Positions 1 to 8,006 of a stretch of 64,000 bases of DNA are shown one piece after another (the first letter of the stretch is position 1; each line of letters opens with the position of its first letter). The notes beneath the pieces were generated by a model. That model did not search any database and was not told where the DNA came from. It saw nothing but the letters and a program-made list of their open reading frames with translations. The translations under genes and the position numbers were made by a program. The stretch comes from Psychrobacter sp. bablab_jr014 (GTDB taxonomy: Bacteria > Pseudomonadota > Gammaproteobacteria > Pseudomonadales > Moraxellaceae). The DNA lies in the NCBI RefSeq assembly GCF_016464015.1, contig NZ_JACDXT010000001.1, positions 1 through 64,000 of the forward strand. Reading direction: 5' to 3'.

Positions 1-108
1 CTGCGTTGCAAATCTCGCTAAGGCATCTGCATTATCGTCGCTTTGCGCCTTGTCTGGAACAATTTTAGCAATCAGCAGTGCCTATTTGCGAATGTTCAAC
101 ACGCCCTA
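1..108. repeat. End of a dispersed GGGCGTGT-type repeat, cut by the window edge
   Basis: The stretch ends in ACACGCCC followed by TA at 107-108. The last 22 bases, read on the minus strand, are the same as the sequence starting at 11164. This suggests the terminus of a small transposon-like repeat inserted at a TA dinucleotide, with the rest lying left of the window. No open reading frame of note occurs in it. Element identity is inferred from shared termini only. Confidence 0.5.
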
Positions 109-121
109 ATCATAAAAAGTA

Positions 122-1498
122 TTATACCGTTACGGTTTCAGATGCCGCCCCATCGGTACGGCGCTTTACCCACAAAAAAACCGCCAAAATCAATAAGCGC
201 AAGAGCAATAGCGCCCAAACGCTAAGCCAAATACCCGCTACCGAAAACTGCTGATACAGCCAAAAACTGAGCGGGAAAAATAGCACAGCAAGGATAATCG
301 CTGCATAACGAATCAAGCGCCCAGCGGTCAAACCAAAGAAAATCCCATCCAGCCAATATGCGCCAACGCCGACTAAGGGCAGCAGTACAGCATAATATTG
401 GTACTGCTTTGCAAGTGCCAGCACTTCGGTAATGTCCGTCATCGCATCTAGATAATAAGGCATCAACAGCCACCACAGCAGGCTAAGCGCCGCTGCGAGC
501 ACATAACTGACCAAGCCTGTGCGCGCTACCACCTGATAGAACTGCCGCCAATTGCGCCGCCCGTAGGCTTGCCCGCTTAACGTCTCTGCTGAGACCGCTA
601 CACCATCTAAGGCAAAGGCGGAAATACTCAGCACTTGCAGCAAAATGGCATTGGCTGCCAATACCAAGTCGCCACTTTGCGCAGATAGGCGGGTAATCCA
701 AGCAAAGCTTACGGTTAAAATAAGCGTACGGATAAAAATATCTTTATTTAATGAAAATAGCCTAAGCATCTTTTCACGAGTGAAATAGATGGCATTTGGC
801 GTGAGAAGAGTACGCCAGTGAACACCCAAATGACGCTGGCTCAGCCACAACGCTAAACCAATACCCAGCCAAAAGGCAAGCACCGTACCGAGCGCCACAC
901 CTGCCAAGCCCATATCCATGACATACACAAAAAACAGCGTTGCCAAGACATTAATCAGCGCAATAAAGCTTTGCTGATACAGCATATAGCGGGTCTTGCT
1001 TTGCCCTGCAAACCATCCCAAAAAGGCATAGTTCATCAGCTCAGCGGTCACGCTCCAAAAGCGCACGTCCAGATAGGTCTTTGCCGCCGCGCCACTGGCG
1101 GTATTGGCAGAGAGCAGCTGGAGACCAATATCAATAATCCACGGCTTAAGCGCTAATAGTAGCACCCCAATGGCAAGCGCCAATACCAACGCCCGCTGTA
1201 AAATCGACAATAGCGGCGCAGGGTCAATAGCGTGTGTGTCTTGTTGTTTGCCGAGTGCCTGTGCGGAGAGTCCCGAGGACGCATATTGCAAAAAGTTAAA
1301 GCTGACTAAGGCTAAGGAGAACAGCTGAATTGCTAAGCCCATGCCCGCCAGTTTTGCCGCCTCAGGCATATTGCCCACAATTGCGGTATCGATGACACTT
1401 TGCATTGGAATGGCGAGATTGGCGAATATCACAGGAATCGCAATCGCCACAATACGCCGATAGCTGATATCAGAAGATGGGGACGAGGCAGTAGACAT
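122..1498 (-). CDS. MATE-family efflux transporter (DinF-like)
   Basis: This is an inner-membrane exporter of the multidrug and toxic compound extrusion family, which moves compounds out of the cell in exchange for Na+ or H+. The protein of about 458 residues has roughly twelve hydrophobic segments. It has the typical N-terminal MATE pattern, with IPVIFANLAIPMQSVIDTAI near residue 20 and a mirrored second half. I chose the ATG at 1498 because an AAGG lies about nine bases upstream; an in-frame start at 1528 would add ten residues. It stands alone, with repeat ends on both sides (107 and 1559). The substrate cannot be read from sequence. The DinF-like assignment is from general resemblance. 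Confidence 0.88.
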   Translation of the reverse strand: MSTASSPSSDISYRRIVAIAIPVIFANLAIPMQSVIDTAIVGNMPEAAKLAGMGLAIQLFSLALVSFNFLQYASSGLSAQALGKQQDTHAIDPAPLLSILQRALVLALAIGVLLLALKPWIIDIGLQLLSANTASGAAAKTYLDVRFWSVTAELMNYAFLGWFAGQSKTRYMLYQQSFIALINVLATLFFVYVMDMGLAGVALGTVLAFWLGIGLALWLSQRHLGVHWRTLLTPNAIYFTREKMLRLFSLNKDIFIRTLILTVSFAWITRLSAQSGDLVLAANAILLQVLSISAFALDGVAVSAETLSGQAYGRRNWRQFYQVVARTGLVSYVLAAALSLLWWLLMPYYLDAMTDITEVLALAKQYQYYAVLLPLVGVGAYWLDGIFFGLTAGRLIRYAAIILAVLFFPLSFWLYQQFSVAGIWLSVWALLLLRLLILAVFLWVKRRTDGAASETVTV

Positions 1499-1558
1499 GA
1501 CGTACAACCTTGGAGTGACAAGTAACAAGACAAAGAGGGTAATGATGAGCTGAAGTGT

Positions 1559-1570
1559 TAGGGCGTGTCA
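1559..1570. repeat. Solo terminus TA-GGGCGTGT of the dispersed repeat family
   Basis: A TA followed by GGGCGTGT, the same outer bases as the two full 170-bp elements and the repeat ends at 1-108 and 11164. Interior sequence is not shared beyond this, and it merges into the secF terminator. It may be a remnant or chance; the match is short. Confidence 0.35.
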
Positions 1571-1604
1571 TAAAAAAGTAAAGCACCTAAGGACTAGGTG
1601 CTTT
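1571..1604 (-). terminator. Rho-independent terminator of secDF
   Basis: A perfect 10-bp stem (AAAGCACCTA at 1580-1589 with its complement at 1595-1604) and a 5-base loop. On the minus strand it is followed by a T-rich run, just after the secF stop. Confidence 0.85.
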
Positions 1605-1636
1605 ATTTAATATATCACGAAAAGGACACATAAGGG

Positions 1637-2821
1637 TTAATCTGTCATTTTTGGGTCATTAAAGCTGACGATTTCTTCTTCAAATTCAGGTTTCACTTTG
1701 ACCACGAAGTCATCGCGTGACAAGCCCATACGTAGTGGAATCGAGCTTGCGATATACACTGAAGAATACGTACCTGCCAATAGACCAACGAACAGCGCCA
1801 CTGAGAACCAGAATAAGCCTTCACCGCCTAAGAACAGCATCGCGAGTACGACCAGCAGTACCGTCGATACGGTCATGATGGTACGACGCAGCGTCTCGGT
1901 CAATGACAAGTCTAGAATCTGACGTGGACTGATACCACGCACGCGGCGGAAGTTTTCACGGATGCGGTCATATACAACGATGGTGTCGTTCAATGAGTAA
2001 CCAATCAGCGCCAGTACGGCTGCCAGTACGGTTAAATCAAATGGAAAGCCAAATAGGGCAAACACACCCAACGTGACGATGGTATCGTGGAACAGTGCCA
2101 CGACCGCACCAAGCGCCAGCTTAAACTGAAAGCGTAACGCCACATAACCAAGCATACAGGCCAATGCCAATGCCAATGCCATGACCGAGCTGAGATAGAC
2201 CTCACCACCGACCTGACTACCGATGATATTGACGTTACTGATAGAGGCATTGTTGTTTGGCAAGTCCAGCGCTTTATCAAGTGAAGCATTTAGGCCATCG
2301 ACGTTGTCCGACTGTGGTGGTAGACGTACCAGCAGCTCATCACGCTTGCCCAAATACTGCACGACCGCATCATCAAAGCCATTGCTTGCGAGCGCATTGA
2401 CCACTTCTGATTGCTCAACAGGCTGCTCGTATTGAATGTCTGCAGACACGCCGCCTGTGAAGTCAAGGCCGAGATTTAGACCATTGACCGCAATGGCGAT
2501 AATACTGCCAATAATCAATAAAAATGACAAGATTGCCATTGGCTTTTCAATCTTCATAAAGGGAATAAGGCGCTGTTCGCCGATGGCTTTGACGCCACCT
2601 TCGGCATTGGCAGCCGCTTCATCCGCACTATCAAACGTATCGGCTGTCTCAGCTGCTGCCGCGTTTTGACGCTCATTGATAGCTAAATTGGCATTGGCGG
2701 CTTGATTGCTGCCTTTACCATTACGGCGCGGCTTCTTACGGCGGCGGCGTGGCTCAGGCGTACCGTCTGTACTGGTACGCGTATTGCCCTGCTCATTGGG
2801 GTTATTTTGTTCAATCGCCAT
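1637..2821 (-). CDS. secF: Protein translocase subunit SecF
   Basis: SecF pairs with SecD in the inner membrane and uses the proton motive force to help pull proteins through SecYEG into the periplasm. The SecF signature GLDFTGGVSADI follows the first membrane segment, and five further hydrophobic segments occupy the C-terminal half. At 394 residues it is longer than the usual 310-325. The extra length is a soluble N-terminal extension of about 90 residues, with an Arg/Lys-rich cluster at residues 25-35 and then an Ala/Asn/Glu-rich stretch before the first TM. An AGGAG lies 5-6 bases before the ATG. It follows secD by 9 bases and is surely co-transcribed with it. Confidence 0.95.
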   Translation of the reverse strand: MAIEQNNPNEQGNTRTSTDGTPEPRRRRKKPRRNGKGSNQAANANLAINERQNAAAAETADTFDSADEAAANAEGGVKAIGEQRLIPFMKIEKPMAILSFLLIIGSIIAIAVNGLNLGLDFTGGVSADIQYEQPVEQSEVVNALASNGFDDAVVQYLGKRDELLVRLPPQSDNVDGLNASLDKALDLPNNNASISNVNIIGSQVGGEVYLSSVMALALALACMLGYVALRFQFKLALGAVVALFHDTIVTLGVFALFGFPFDLTVLAAVLALIGYSLNDTIVVYDRIRENFRRVRGISPRQILDLSLTETLRRTIMTVSTVLLVVLAMLFLGGEGLFWFSVALFVGLLAGTYSSVYIASSIPLRMGLSRDDFVVKVKPEFEEEIVSFNDPKMTD

Positions 2822-2830
2822 GTTTTTCTC

Positions 2831-4708
2831 CTAGCCGATGCTCAAACGTTTGATAGATTTGCGCTTGCCATAAGCGATTTGTACCAGCGCGCGGGTGACC
2901 AAAATAGCGGTAAATAGCGAGCTGACGATACCAATCGCAAGGGTAATCGCAAAGCCTTTAATCGGACCACTACCGATGGCAAATAGAATAAACGCCACCA
3001 AAAGGGTCGTGATGTTGGCATCAAAAATACTACTAAAGGCACGGTCAAAACCTGCCACAATCGCCGATTTGGGGCGGACGCCATTGGCCAATTCTTCTCG
3101 AATACGCTCAAAAATCAGTACGTTGGCATCGACCGCCATACCGATGGTCAAGACGATACCCGCAATACCTGGCAGGGTGAGTGATGAGCCTAAAATCGAC
3201 ATAATCGCCACCATAATCACAAGGTTGATACCAAGTGCGATGTTGGCAATTAAGCCAAAGAGGCGATAGAAGATAATCATAAACGCAAAGACCAAAAGGT
3301 AACCCACTTGCGTTGAAAATAAGCCTTTATCAATGTTTTCTTGACCGAGCGATGGGCCAATAGTGCGCTCTTCAACAAAGTACATCGGTGCTGCTAGTGC
3401 GCCTGAGCGTAGTAGTAGGGCAAGCTCAGCGGCTTCAGCGCTGCTGTCTAAGCCTGTGATACGGAATGATGAGCCAAGCACGGCTTGGATGTTGGCACGG
3501 TTAATGACTTTGGTTTCGGCATACGGTGTGCGCACTTCTTGTACTTCACCTGTGGTAGGGTCGGTCTCGTAAGTGATGCGCTGTTTGTTTTCAATAAACA
3601 ATACGGCCATTTGCTGACCGACAGCCGTACGTGTGGCGTTTTGCATCAGCTTACCACCTGCGTTGTCCAAGGTAATGTTAACCTCTGGACGACCGCTTTC
3701 ATCAACGCTGGTCTGGGCATTGGTGACCTTATCACCCGTCACAATGGCTTGGCGTTTTAACAGTACAGGTGGGCCATCGAGCGTTTCAAACGGAAAGGCT
3801 TCTGTGCCTGCTGGAGGAATACCGCCAGTATAGGTGTCACTGCCATCTGCGACCAAACGGAACTCAAGGTTCGCGGTACGACCAAGAACACGCTTGGCTT
3901 CAGCAGTATCTTGTACCCCTGGTAGCTCAACCACGATACGGTTTGCGCCTTGTGACTGTACCAAGGCTTCGGCAACGCCAAGCTCACTGATACGGTTACG
4001 CAAGGTGGTCAAGTTTTGGTTGACCGCGTAACTGTTGATTTCGTCAATCGTTGCATCATTATAACGTAGGGCTAGGGCAGGGCCTTGCGCATCAATCGTT
4101 GGCTGTAGACTAAAACGTGTGCCGACCGCTGACTGCAAGACATTTTGGGCGCGGCTGCGGGTATCGGTGTCAGCAAAGTGCAACACGATGCCTTGATTGT
4201 CTGTTTTAATACCTGTAGTCGCAATACGCTCACTACGTAAGCTACTACGCACTTCGCGGCTATCATTACTCAAGCGCTGCTCAAGGGCCTTGTCCATATC
4301 AACTTCGAGGACAAAGCGCACCCCGCCACGCAAATCAAGACCGAGCTTCATGGGACGCGCACCAATATCACGCAGCCACTGCGGCGTGGTTTGTGCCAAG
4401 TTGAGCGCAACCACATAGTCTTCGCCCAAGTTTTGGCGCAGCACCTCTTGTGCTTTTAGCTGCGAAACAGCGTTGTCTAGGCGCACCAGTGCGCTATTAT
4501 CTTCAAACGTACCGTTGTGATAGCTGATGCCAGCGTCTTTAAGTACACTCTCAGACTGCTCTAAGATGCCCTCAGACAACTGCGTACCTGCTGCCGCACT
4601 GGTAATCTGTACCGCAGGCTCATCAGGATAGAGGTTGGGTGCTGCATAGAGACCGGCAATGATAAGCACGACGGCAATGAGTAGGTATTTCCAAGTGGAG
4701 TATTGCAT
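2831..4708 (-). CDS. secD: Protein translocase subunit SecD
   Basis: SecD is the larger partner of SecF in the accessory Sec complex. It has an N-terminal TM anchor, the LGLDLRGGVRF motif near residue 115, a large periplasmic part with the P1 head, and a C-terminal bundle of TM segments containing the AVDANVLIFERIREE motif. The 625-residue length is typical. The start is set at the ATG at 4708, which has AAGAAGTG upstream; a GTG two codons earlier is less likely. A terminator separates it from yajC, so secDF probably has its own promoter in the 270 bases upstream. Confidence 0.95.
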   Translation of the reverse strand: MQYSTWKYLLIAVVLIIAGLYAAPNLYPDEPAVQITSAAAGTQLSEGILEQSESVLKDAGISYHNGTFEDNSALVRLDNAVSQLKAQEVLRQNLGEDYVVALNLAQTTPQWLRDIGARPMKLGLDLRGGVRFVLEVDMDKALEQRLSNDSREVRSSLRSERIATTGIKTDNQGIVLHFADTDTRSRAQNVLQSAVGTRFSLQPTIDAQGPALALRYNDATIDEINSYAVNQNLTTLRNRISELGVAEALVQSQGANRIVVELPGVQDTAEAKRVLGRTANLEFRLVADGSDTYTGGIPPAGTEAFPFETLDGPPVLLKRQAIVTGDKVTNAQTSVDESGRPEVNITLDNAGGKLMQNATRTAVGQQMAVLFIENKQRITYETDPTTGEVQEVRTPYAETKVINRANIQAVLGSSFRITGLDSSAEAAELALLLRSGALAAPMYFVEERTIGPSLGQENIDKGLFSTQVGYLLVFAFMIIFYRLFGLIANIALGINLVIMVAIMSILGSSLTLPGIAGIVLTIGMAVDANVLIFERIREELANGVRPKSAIVAGFDRAFSSIFDANITTLLVAFILFAIGSGPIKGFAITLAIGIVSSLFTAILVTRALVQIAYGKRKSIKRLSIG

Positions 4709-4925
4709 AATCACTTCTTAAAATTGATGAATACTGGTAGACAACCTAACGCTAGTGATGACCATGTATACTAAGGCCAGTCAGACAGTATTAAGCAGTA
4801 AGCCAGTCGGTCAAAACACGACAAGCAGATATGAGGACAGCAAAAAAAATGCTAAGTCTATCATCAGCCATAATCGGAGAGGGCGGCTCATGATGAGCAG
4901 ATACTGTGTCGCGGACTAATAGCAA

Positions 4926-4956
4926 AAAATGACCGCCTACCATTAGCGGTCATTTT
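4926..4956 (-). terminator. Rho-independent terminator of yajC
   Basis: An 11-bp perfect stem (AAAATGACCGC and its complement) with a 9-base loop, downstream of yajC on the minus strand. The stem ends in T residues and could work in either direction. The remaining sequence up to secD at 4709 shows no further gene. Confidence 0.85.
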
Positions 4957-4985
4957 AAATAAGGGCGATAATACCGCTAAAGTGA

Positions 4986-5315
4986 TTATACGCTCTCAAT
5001 AGTGCCTGCAGGCAATACTGAAATGACAGAGGCGCGCTGTACTTTAATCTCGGTGTTGCGGTTTAGGCTAACGACAGCATAATCGCCTTCAATTTTTTCA
5101 ATACGTCCCATCAGGCCGCCCGCAAAAATTACTTCGCTACCTACTTTGAGTGAATCGACCATTGCGCGATGTTCTTTGGCGCGCTTTGACTGTGGGCGAA
5201 TAACCAAAAAGTAAAAAATGGCAAAAAATGCAACAGGCAGCAAGATAGAGCTGAGCATAGAACCTGCAGTGGTTGCCTCTGGTGCAGCGTGGGCAGCTTG
5301 AATAAAAAAGCTCAT
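4986..5315 (-). CDS. yajC: Preprotein translocase subunit YajC
   Basis: YajC is the small inner-membrane partner of SecDF. The 109-residue protein has one TM segment (about residues 20-40, ending FYFLVIRPQSKRAKEH) and the short cytoplasmic domain with a VGSEVIFAGGLMGRIEKIEG motif typical of the family. It lies upstream of secD in the usual order. tgt and queA, which often precede it, are not here; the upstream 490 bases are non-coding. A strong terminator follows. Confidence 0.95.
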   Translation of the reverse strand: MSFFIQAAHAAPEATTAGSMLSSILLPVAFFAIFYFLVIRPQSKRAKEHRAMVDSLKVGSEVIFAGGLMGRIEKIEGDYAVVSLNRNTEIKVQRASVISVLPAGTIESV

Positions 5316-5807
5316 AATTTTTCTCAGTAAGTGGAAGATAAAAATAAAATTAGACGCATAGTAACAAAAAATCCTAGGCTTGGTAACTGTTAATGCGACG
5401 TGCGAGCGATTTTGTGGCGTAAAAATTGTTCTTTATTTTATGGTCTTTACCACATTTAGGTCTTAACGATGACGATTTATTAGCAGGGCACAGCACTGAG
5501 GCAAATAATTGAGTGATTAAGCAACGATAGCCACTGATACTATAATTTGTATATCAATAGGGTGTATTGCTTTTTAAGCCATAAATATAAGAGAAACAGT
5601 AATATAACCATAAGATGCTGCTGCCTACTTTTTATTAGAATATTTTGTAAGCGCGTTATATCACCTTAATTTAAAATGACGCCAGCATTATCGTTTTGTT
5701 TATTCTAGCGATGATTGTACAATCGAAATATCAGTGCTACTATCAAACGATTATAATAGCACCACAATTTAACTTTCTTTTCACTTCATCTGATTGGGTT
5801 ATCTCAC
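5316..5807. other. Divergent intergenic region between yajC and the CNNM gene
   Basis: About 490 AT-rich bases hold the promoters of yajC (minus) and the CNNM gene (plus). TATAAT-like hexamers occur near 5541 and 5753, but I could not pair them with convincing -35 boxes. No gene, RNA or repeat was recognised. Confidence 0.5.
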
Positions 5808-7127
5808 TTGTTGACCACTTTGTTTTCTGTATCTTCTGTTCAGCGCGCAAGCGTCTATTGTGAGGAGGCAGCATCAGAGCCTCCGCCGACATCACGATAT
5901 ATGCCATCTGGGTATCGTAAATCTGTGTTGTCTGTTATAGGCATACTTGCCGCGCTATTACCTTATCCAGCCCTTGCTGTCGGTGCTAGCTCATCGGCCA
6001 CAAGTGTGGCTGCTGAACCTACGGCGCTAAATATCTTGCTGTTAGCGCTCTTTGTATTGGTAGCGATTGGTATCTCTTTTATCTGCTCTTTAGCGGAGTC
6101 TGCACTGCTTAGCATGACGCCGTCTTATATTGCAGATGTGGAAGAGAGTAGCCCTAAAAAAGCGAGCATGCTCAGACGCTTAAAGGTCGATAATATTGAT
6201 CAGTCGCTTGCGGCGATTTTGACCTTAAACACCGTTGCGCATACCCTTGGCTCCATTGGTGCGGGCGCGCAGGCGACTATTGTCTTCGGTAGTGCTTGGT
6301 TTGGTCTGTTTTCTGCGTTTATGACGTTGGCGATTTTGTTTTTGTCAGAGATTATTCCAAAGACATTAGGCACGATGTATTGGCGTCAATTAAGCGGTGT
6401 AGTCGCTTATTTTGTCCGCGGCATCATTTTACTGTTGTATCCTTTGATTTGGATATCCGAGCGTTTGACCAAACTGCTGGTGCGCGGCAAGGAGCATCAG
6501 ACTTTTAGCCGTCGTGAGTTTGCAGCACTTGCCAGCATTGGTGAAGAGTCAGGACAGATTGATCCGCTAGAGTCGCGCATTATTCGCAATCTGCTTGCTT
6601 TTGGGGCAATGAAAGTCGAGGACATCATGACCCCGCGTTCAGTCATGCTTGCCTTTGAACAAAATAAAACGGTCGCAGAATTATTGGTAGATAGACCGAA
6701 ACTGAGCTTTTCTCGTCTGCCTGTCTATGATGGCGATTTAGATAATATTACGGGTTTTGTTCTAAAAACAGATATACTACTTGCCAAAGCCAATCATGGT
6801 ATGAATAAGCCGTTGACGCAGTTTCAGCGTGATATCAGCTTTGTCTTTTCAAAAATGAAGCTGTTTGACTTACTGGATTTGATGCTCAAAAATCGTATTC
6901 ATATTGCGATTGCGGTAGGTGAGTATGGCGAGGTCAAAGGCTTGGTAACCCTAGAGGACGTGTTCGAAACCTTGCTTGGGCTTGAGATTGTGGACGAGAT
7001 TGATCGGGTCGAAGATATGCAAGCGCTCGCCCGTCAGATGATGGACAAACGTGTAGAGCGTTTGGGTATGCGCTTGGCCGATGACGAATCAGCCGCTCAG
7101 ATGGGTAGCGAGCAAAAATCTTCCTAA
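5808..7127 (+). CDS. CNNM/DUF21 and CBS domain membrane protein (hemolysin C / CorB-like family)
   Basis: Members of this family are integral membrane proteins linked to Mg2+ (CorB/CorC) or other divalent-metal transport. A hydrophobic DUF21/CNNM region of several TM segments spans roughly residues 65-225, followed by two CBS motifs (about 265-390, with VEDIMTPRSVMLAF and IAVGEYGEVKGLVTLEDVFE). The C-terminal CorC/HlyC domain of longer members is missing. The longest frame opens with TTG at 5808. A more natural start is the ATG at 5901, where MPSGYRKSVLSVIG begins a signal- or TM-like stretch; a GAGGAGG near 5861 is too far from it to decide. Substrate is not known. Confidence 0.85.
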   Translation: MLTTLFSVSSVQRASVYCEEAASEPPPTSRYMPSGYRKSVLSVIGILAALLPYPALAVGASSSATSVAAEPTALNILLLALFVLVAIGISFICSLAESALLSMTPSYIADVEESSPKKASMLRRLKVDNIDQSLAAILTLNTVAHTLGSIGAGAQATIVFGSAWFGLFSAFMTLAILFLSEIIPKTLGTMYWRQLSGVVAYFVRGIILLLYPLIWISERLTKLLVRGKEHQTFSRREFAALASIGEESGQIDPLESRIIRNLLAFGAMKVEDIMTPRSVMLAFEQNKTVAELLVDRPKLSFSRLPVYDGDLDNITGFVLKTDILLAKANHGMNKPLTQFQRDISFVFSKMKLFDLLDLMLKNRIHIAIAVGEYGEVKGLVTLEDVFETLLGLEIVDEIDRVEDMQALARQMMDKRVERLGMRLADDESAAQMGSEQKSS

Positions 7128-7134
7128 ACTGCAT

Positions 7135-7166
7135 AAGCGTTACTTCAAAAGAAGTAGCGCTTTTTT
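7135..7166 (+). terminator. Rho-independent terminator
   Basis: A hairpin with arms AAGCGTTACTTC and GAAGTAGCGCTT (one bulged base), an AAAA loop and a run of six T, directly after the CNNM gene. Confidence 0.8.
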
Positions 7167-7356
7167 AATACAAACAATTGAAAAGCATAGTGCTCAATAA
7201 GTACTTATATGCATAGTCGGTACTGACGCAATAATGACACATCGTGTTACATCTCTGTGATGAATTAATGATACGCTAAAGAAAAGGCTACTGCTCGTTA
7301 CTTAATATTTAACGAATGAGCACGCCATTACTGCTATCAGCAGATTAAGGATTATT

Positions 7357-7851
7357 ATGAAACGTATGCTAAGTAAAAGAGTATTGGCGCTGATGATTAA
7401 AGGCGCAAGCGTAGTGACAGTCGCTGCAGCAATCAGTGCTGTTGCAGTACAAGCGCAAGCAGCAAATATGACAGACAGTTTGGTTGAAAGCTATGCGGCT
7501 GCAATGAAAGCGGCTGCCAATAGCCAAGATATCAACCGCGTTGCCAATCTTGTTTCTGATGATGCGCTGATTTCGTTGTCTCGCCGTGGTAAAACGACCA
7601 GCCTGAATAAAGAAGGCTATCTTAATTTGTTACAAAGCAGCTGGAACCAAACCTCAAACTATCAGTATGATATCAAAATAACAGATGTGGTAACGTCAGG
7701 CACGCAGGCCAAAGCCAATATCAGTACCGTTGAAAGCTGGGTCAAGGATGGTAAAAAGGTCAACTTTGTTACCAATTCGCGTGTGACCTTGACGGTCGCC
7801 ACGGGCAATGCAGTATTGTTGCGCGCGGTATCACAAGTTACTATTAACTAG
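7357..7851 (+). CDS. Secreted NTF2/SnoaL-like protein of unknown function
   Basis: A 164-residue protein with a clear Sec signal peptide: basic start, hydrophobic core, and an AQA-type cleavage site near residue 35. The mature part has an N-terminal helix with AAMKAAANSQDINRVANLVS, then alternating beta strands. This is the pattern of the NTF2-like cone fold used by SnoaL/DUF4440 proteins. No catalytic residues can be named. AAGGAT precedes the ATG at good distance. It stands alone between two terminators, so it is likely a single-gene unit. The fold is inference and the function is unknown. Confidence 0.8.
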   Translation: MKRMLSKRVLALMIKGASVVTVAAAISAVAVQAQAANMTDSLVESYAAAMKAAANSQDINRVANLVSDDALISLSRRGKTTSLNKEGYLNLLQSSWNQTSNYQYDIKITDVVTSGTQAKANISTVESWVKDGKKVNFVTNSRVTLTVATGNAVLLRAVSQVTIN

Positions 7852-7906
7852 GACTAAAATCTGTAATCTGGGTACATCTATGTACTATGGCTATGAGTAC
7901 ATTACC

Positions 7907-7936
7907 AACCATCGTATATTGAATATCGATGGTTTT
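7907..7936 (+). terminator. Probable terminator of the NTF2-like gene
   Basis: An 8-bp stem (AACCATCG with its complement) around an AT-rich 12-base loop that can pair further, followed by a short T run. Confidence 0.65.
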
Positions 7937-8006
7937 CGTTAGTCAGAATAGATTATAATTTTTGTTCACTTTTACTTATTATTGCTGTTAGGAAGTCATC
8001 GTTATC

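Noticed and set aside
122-1570. Composite transposon carrying the MATE gene between the two repeat tips
   Set aside because: The tips at 107 and 1559 face the gene with their outer ends, as expected for two separate insertions outside it; no transposase or paired full elements are present.
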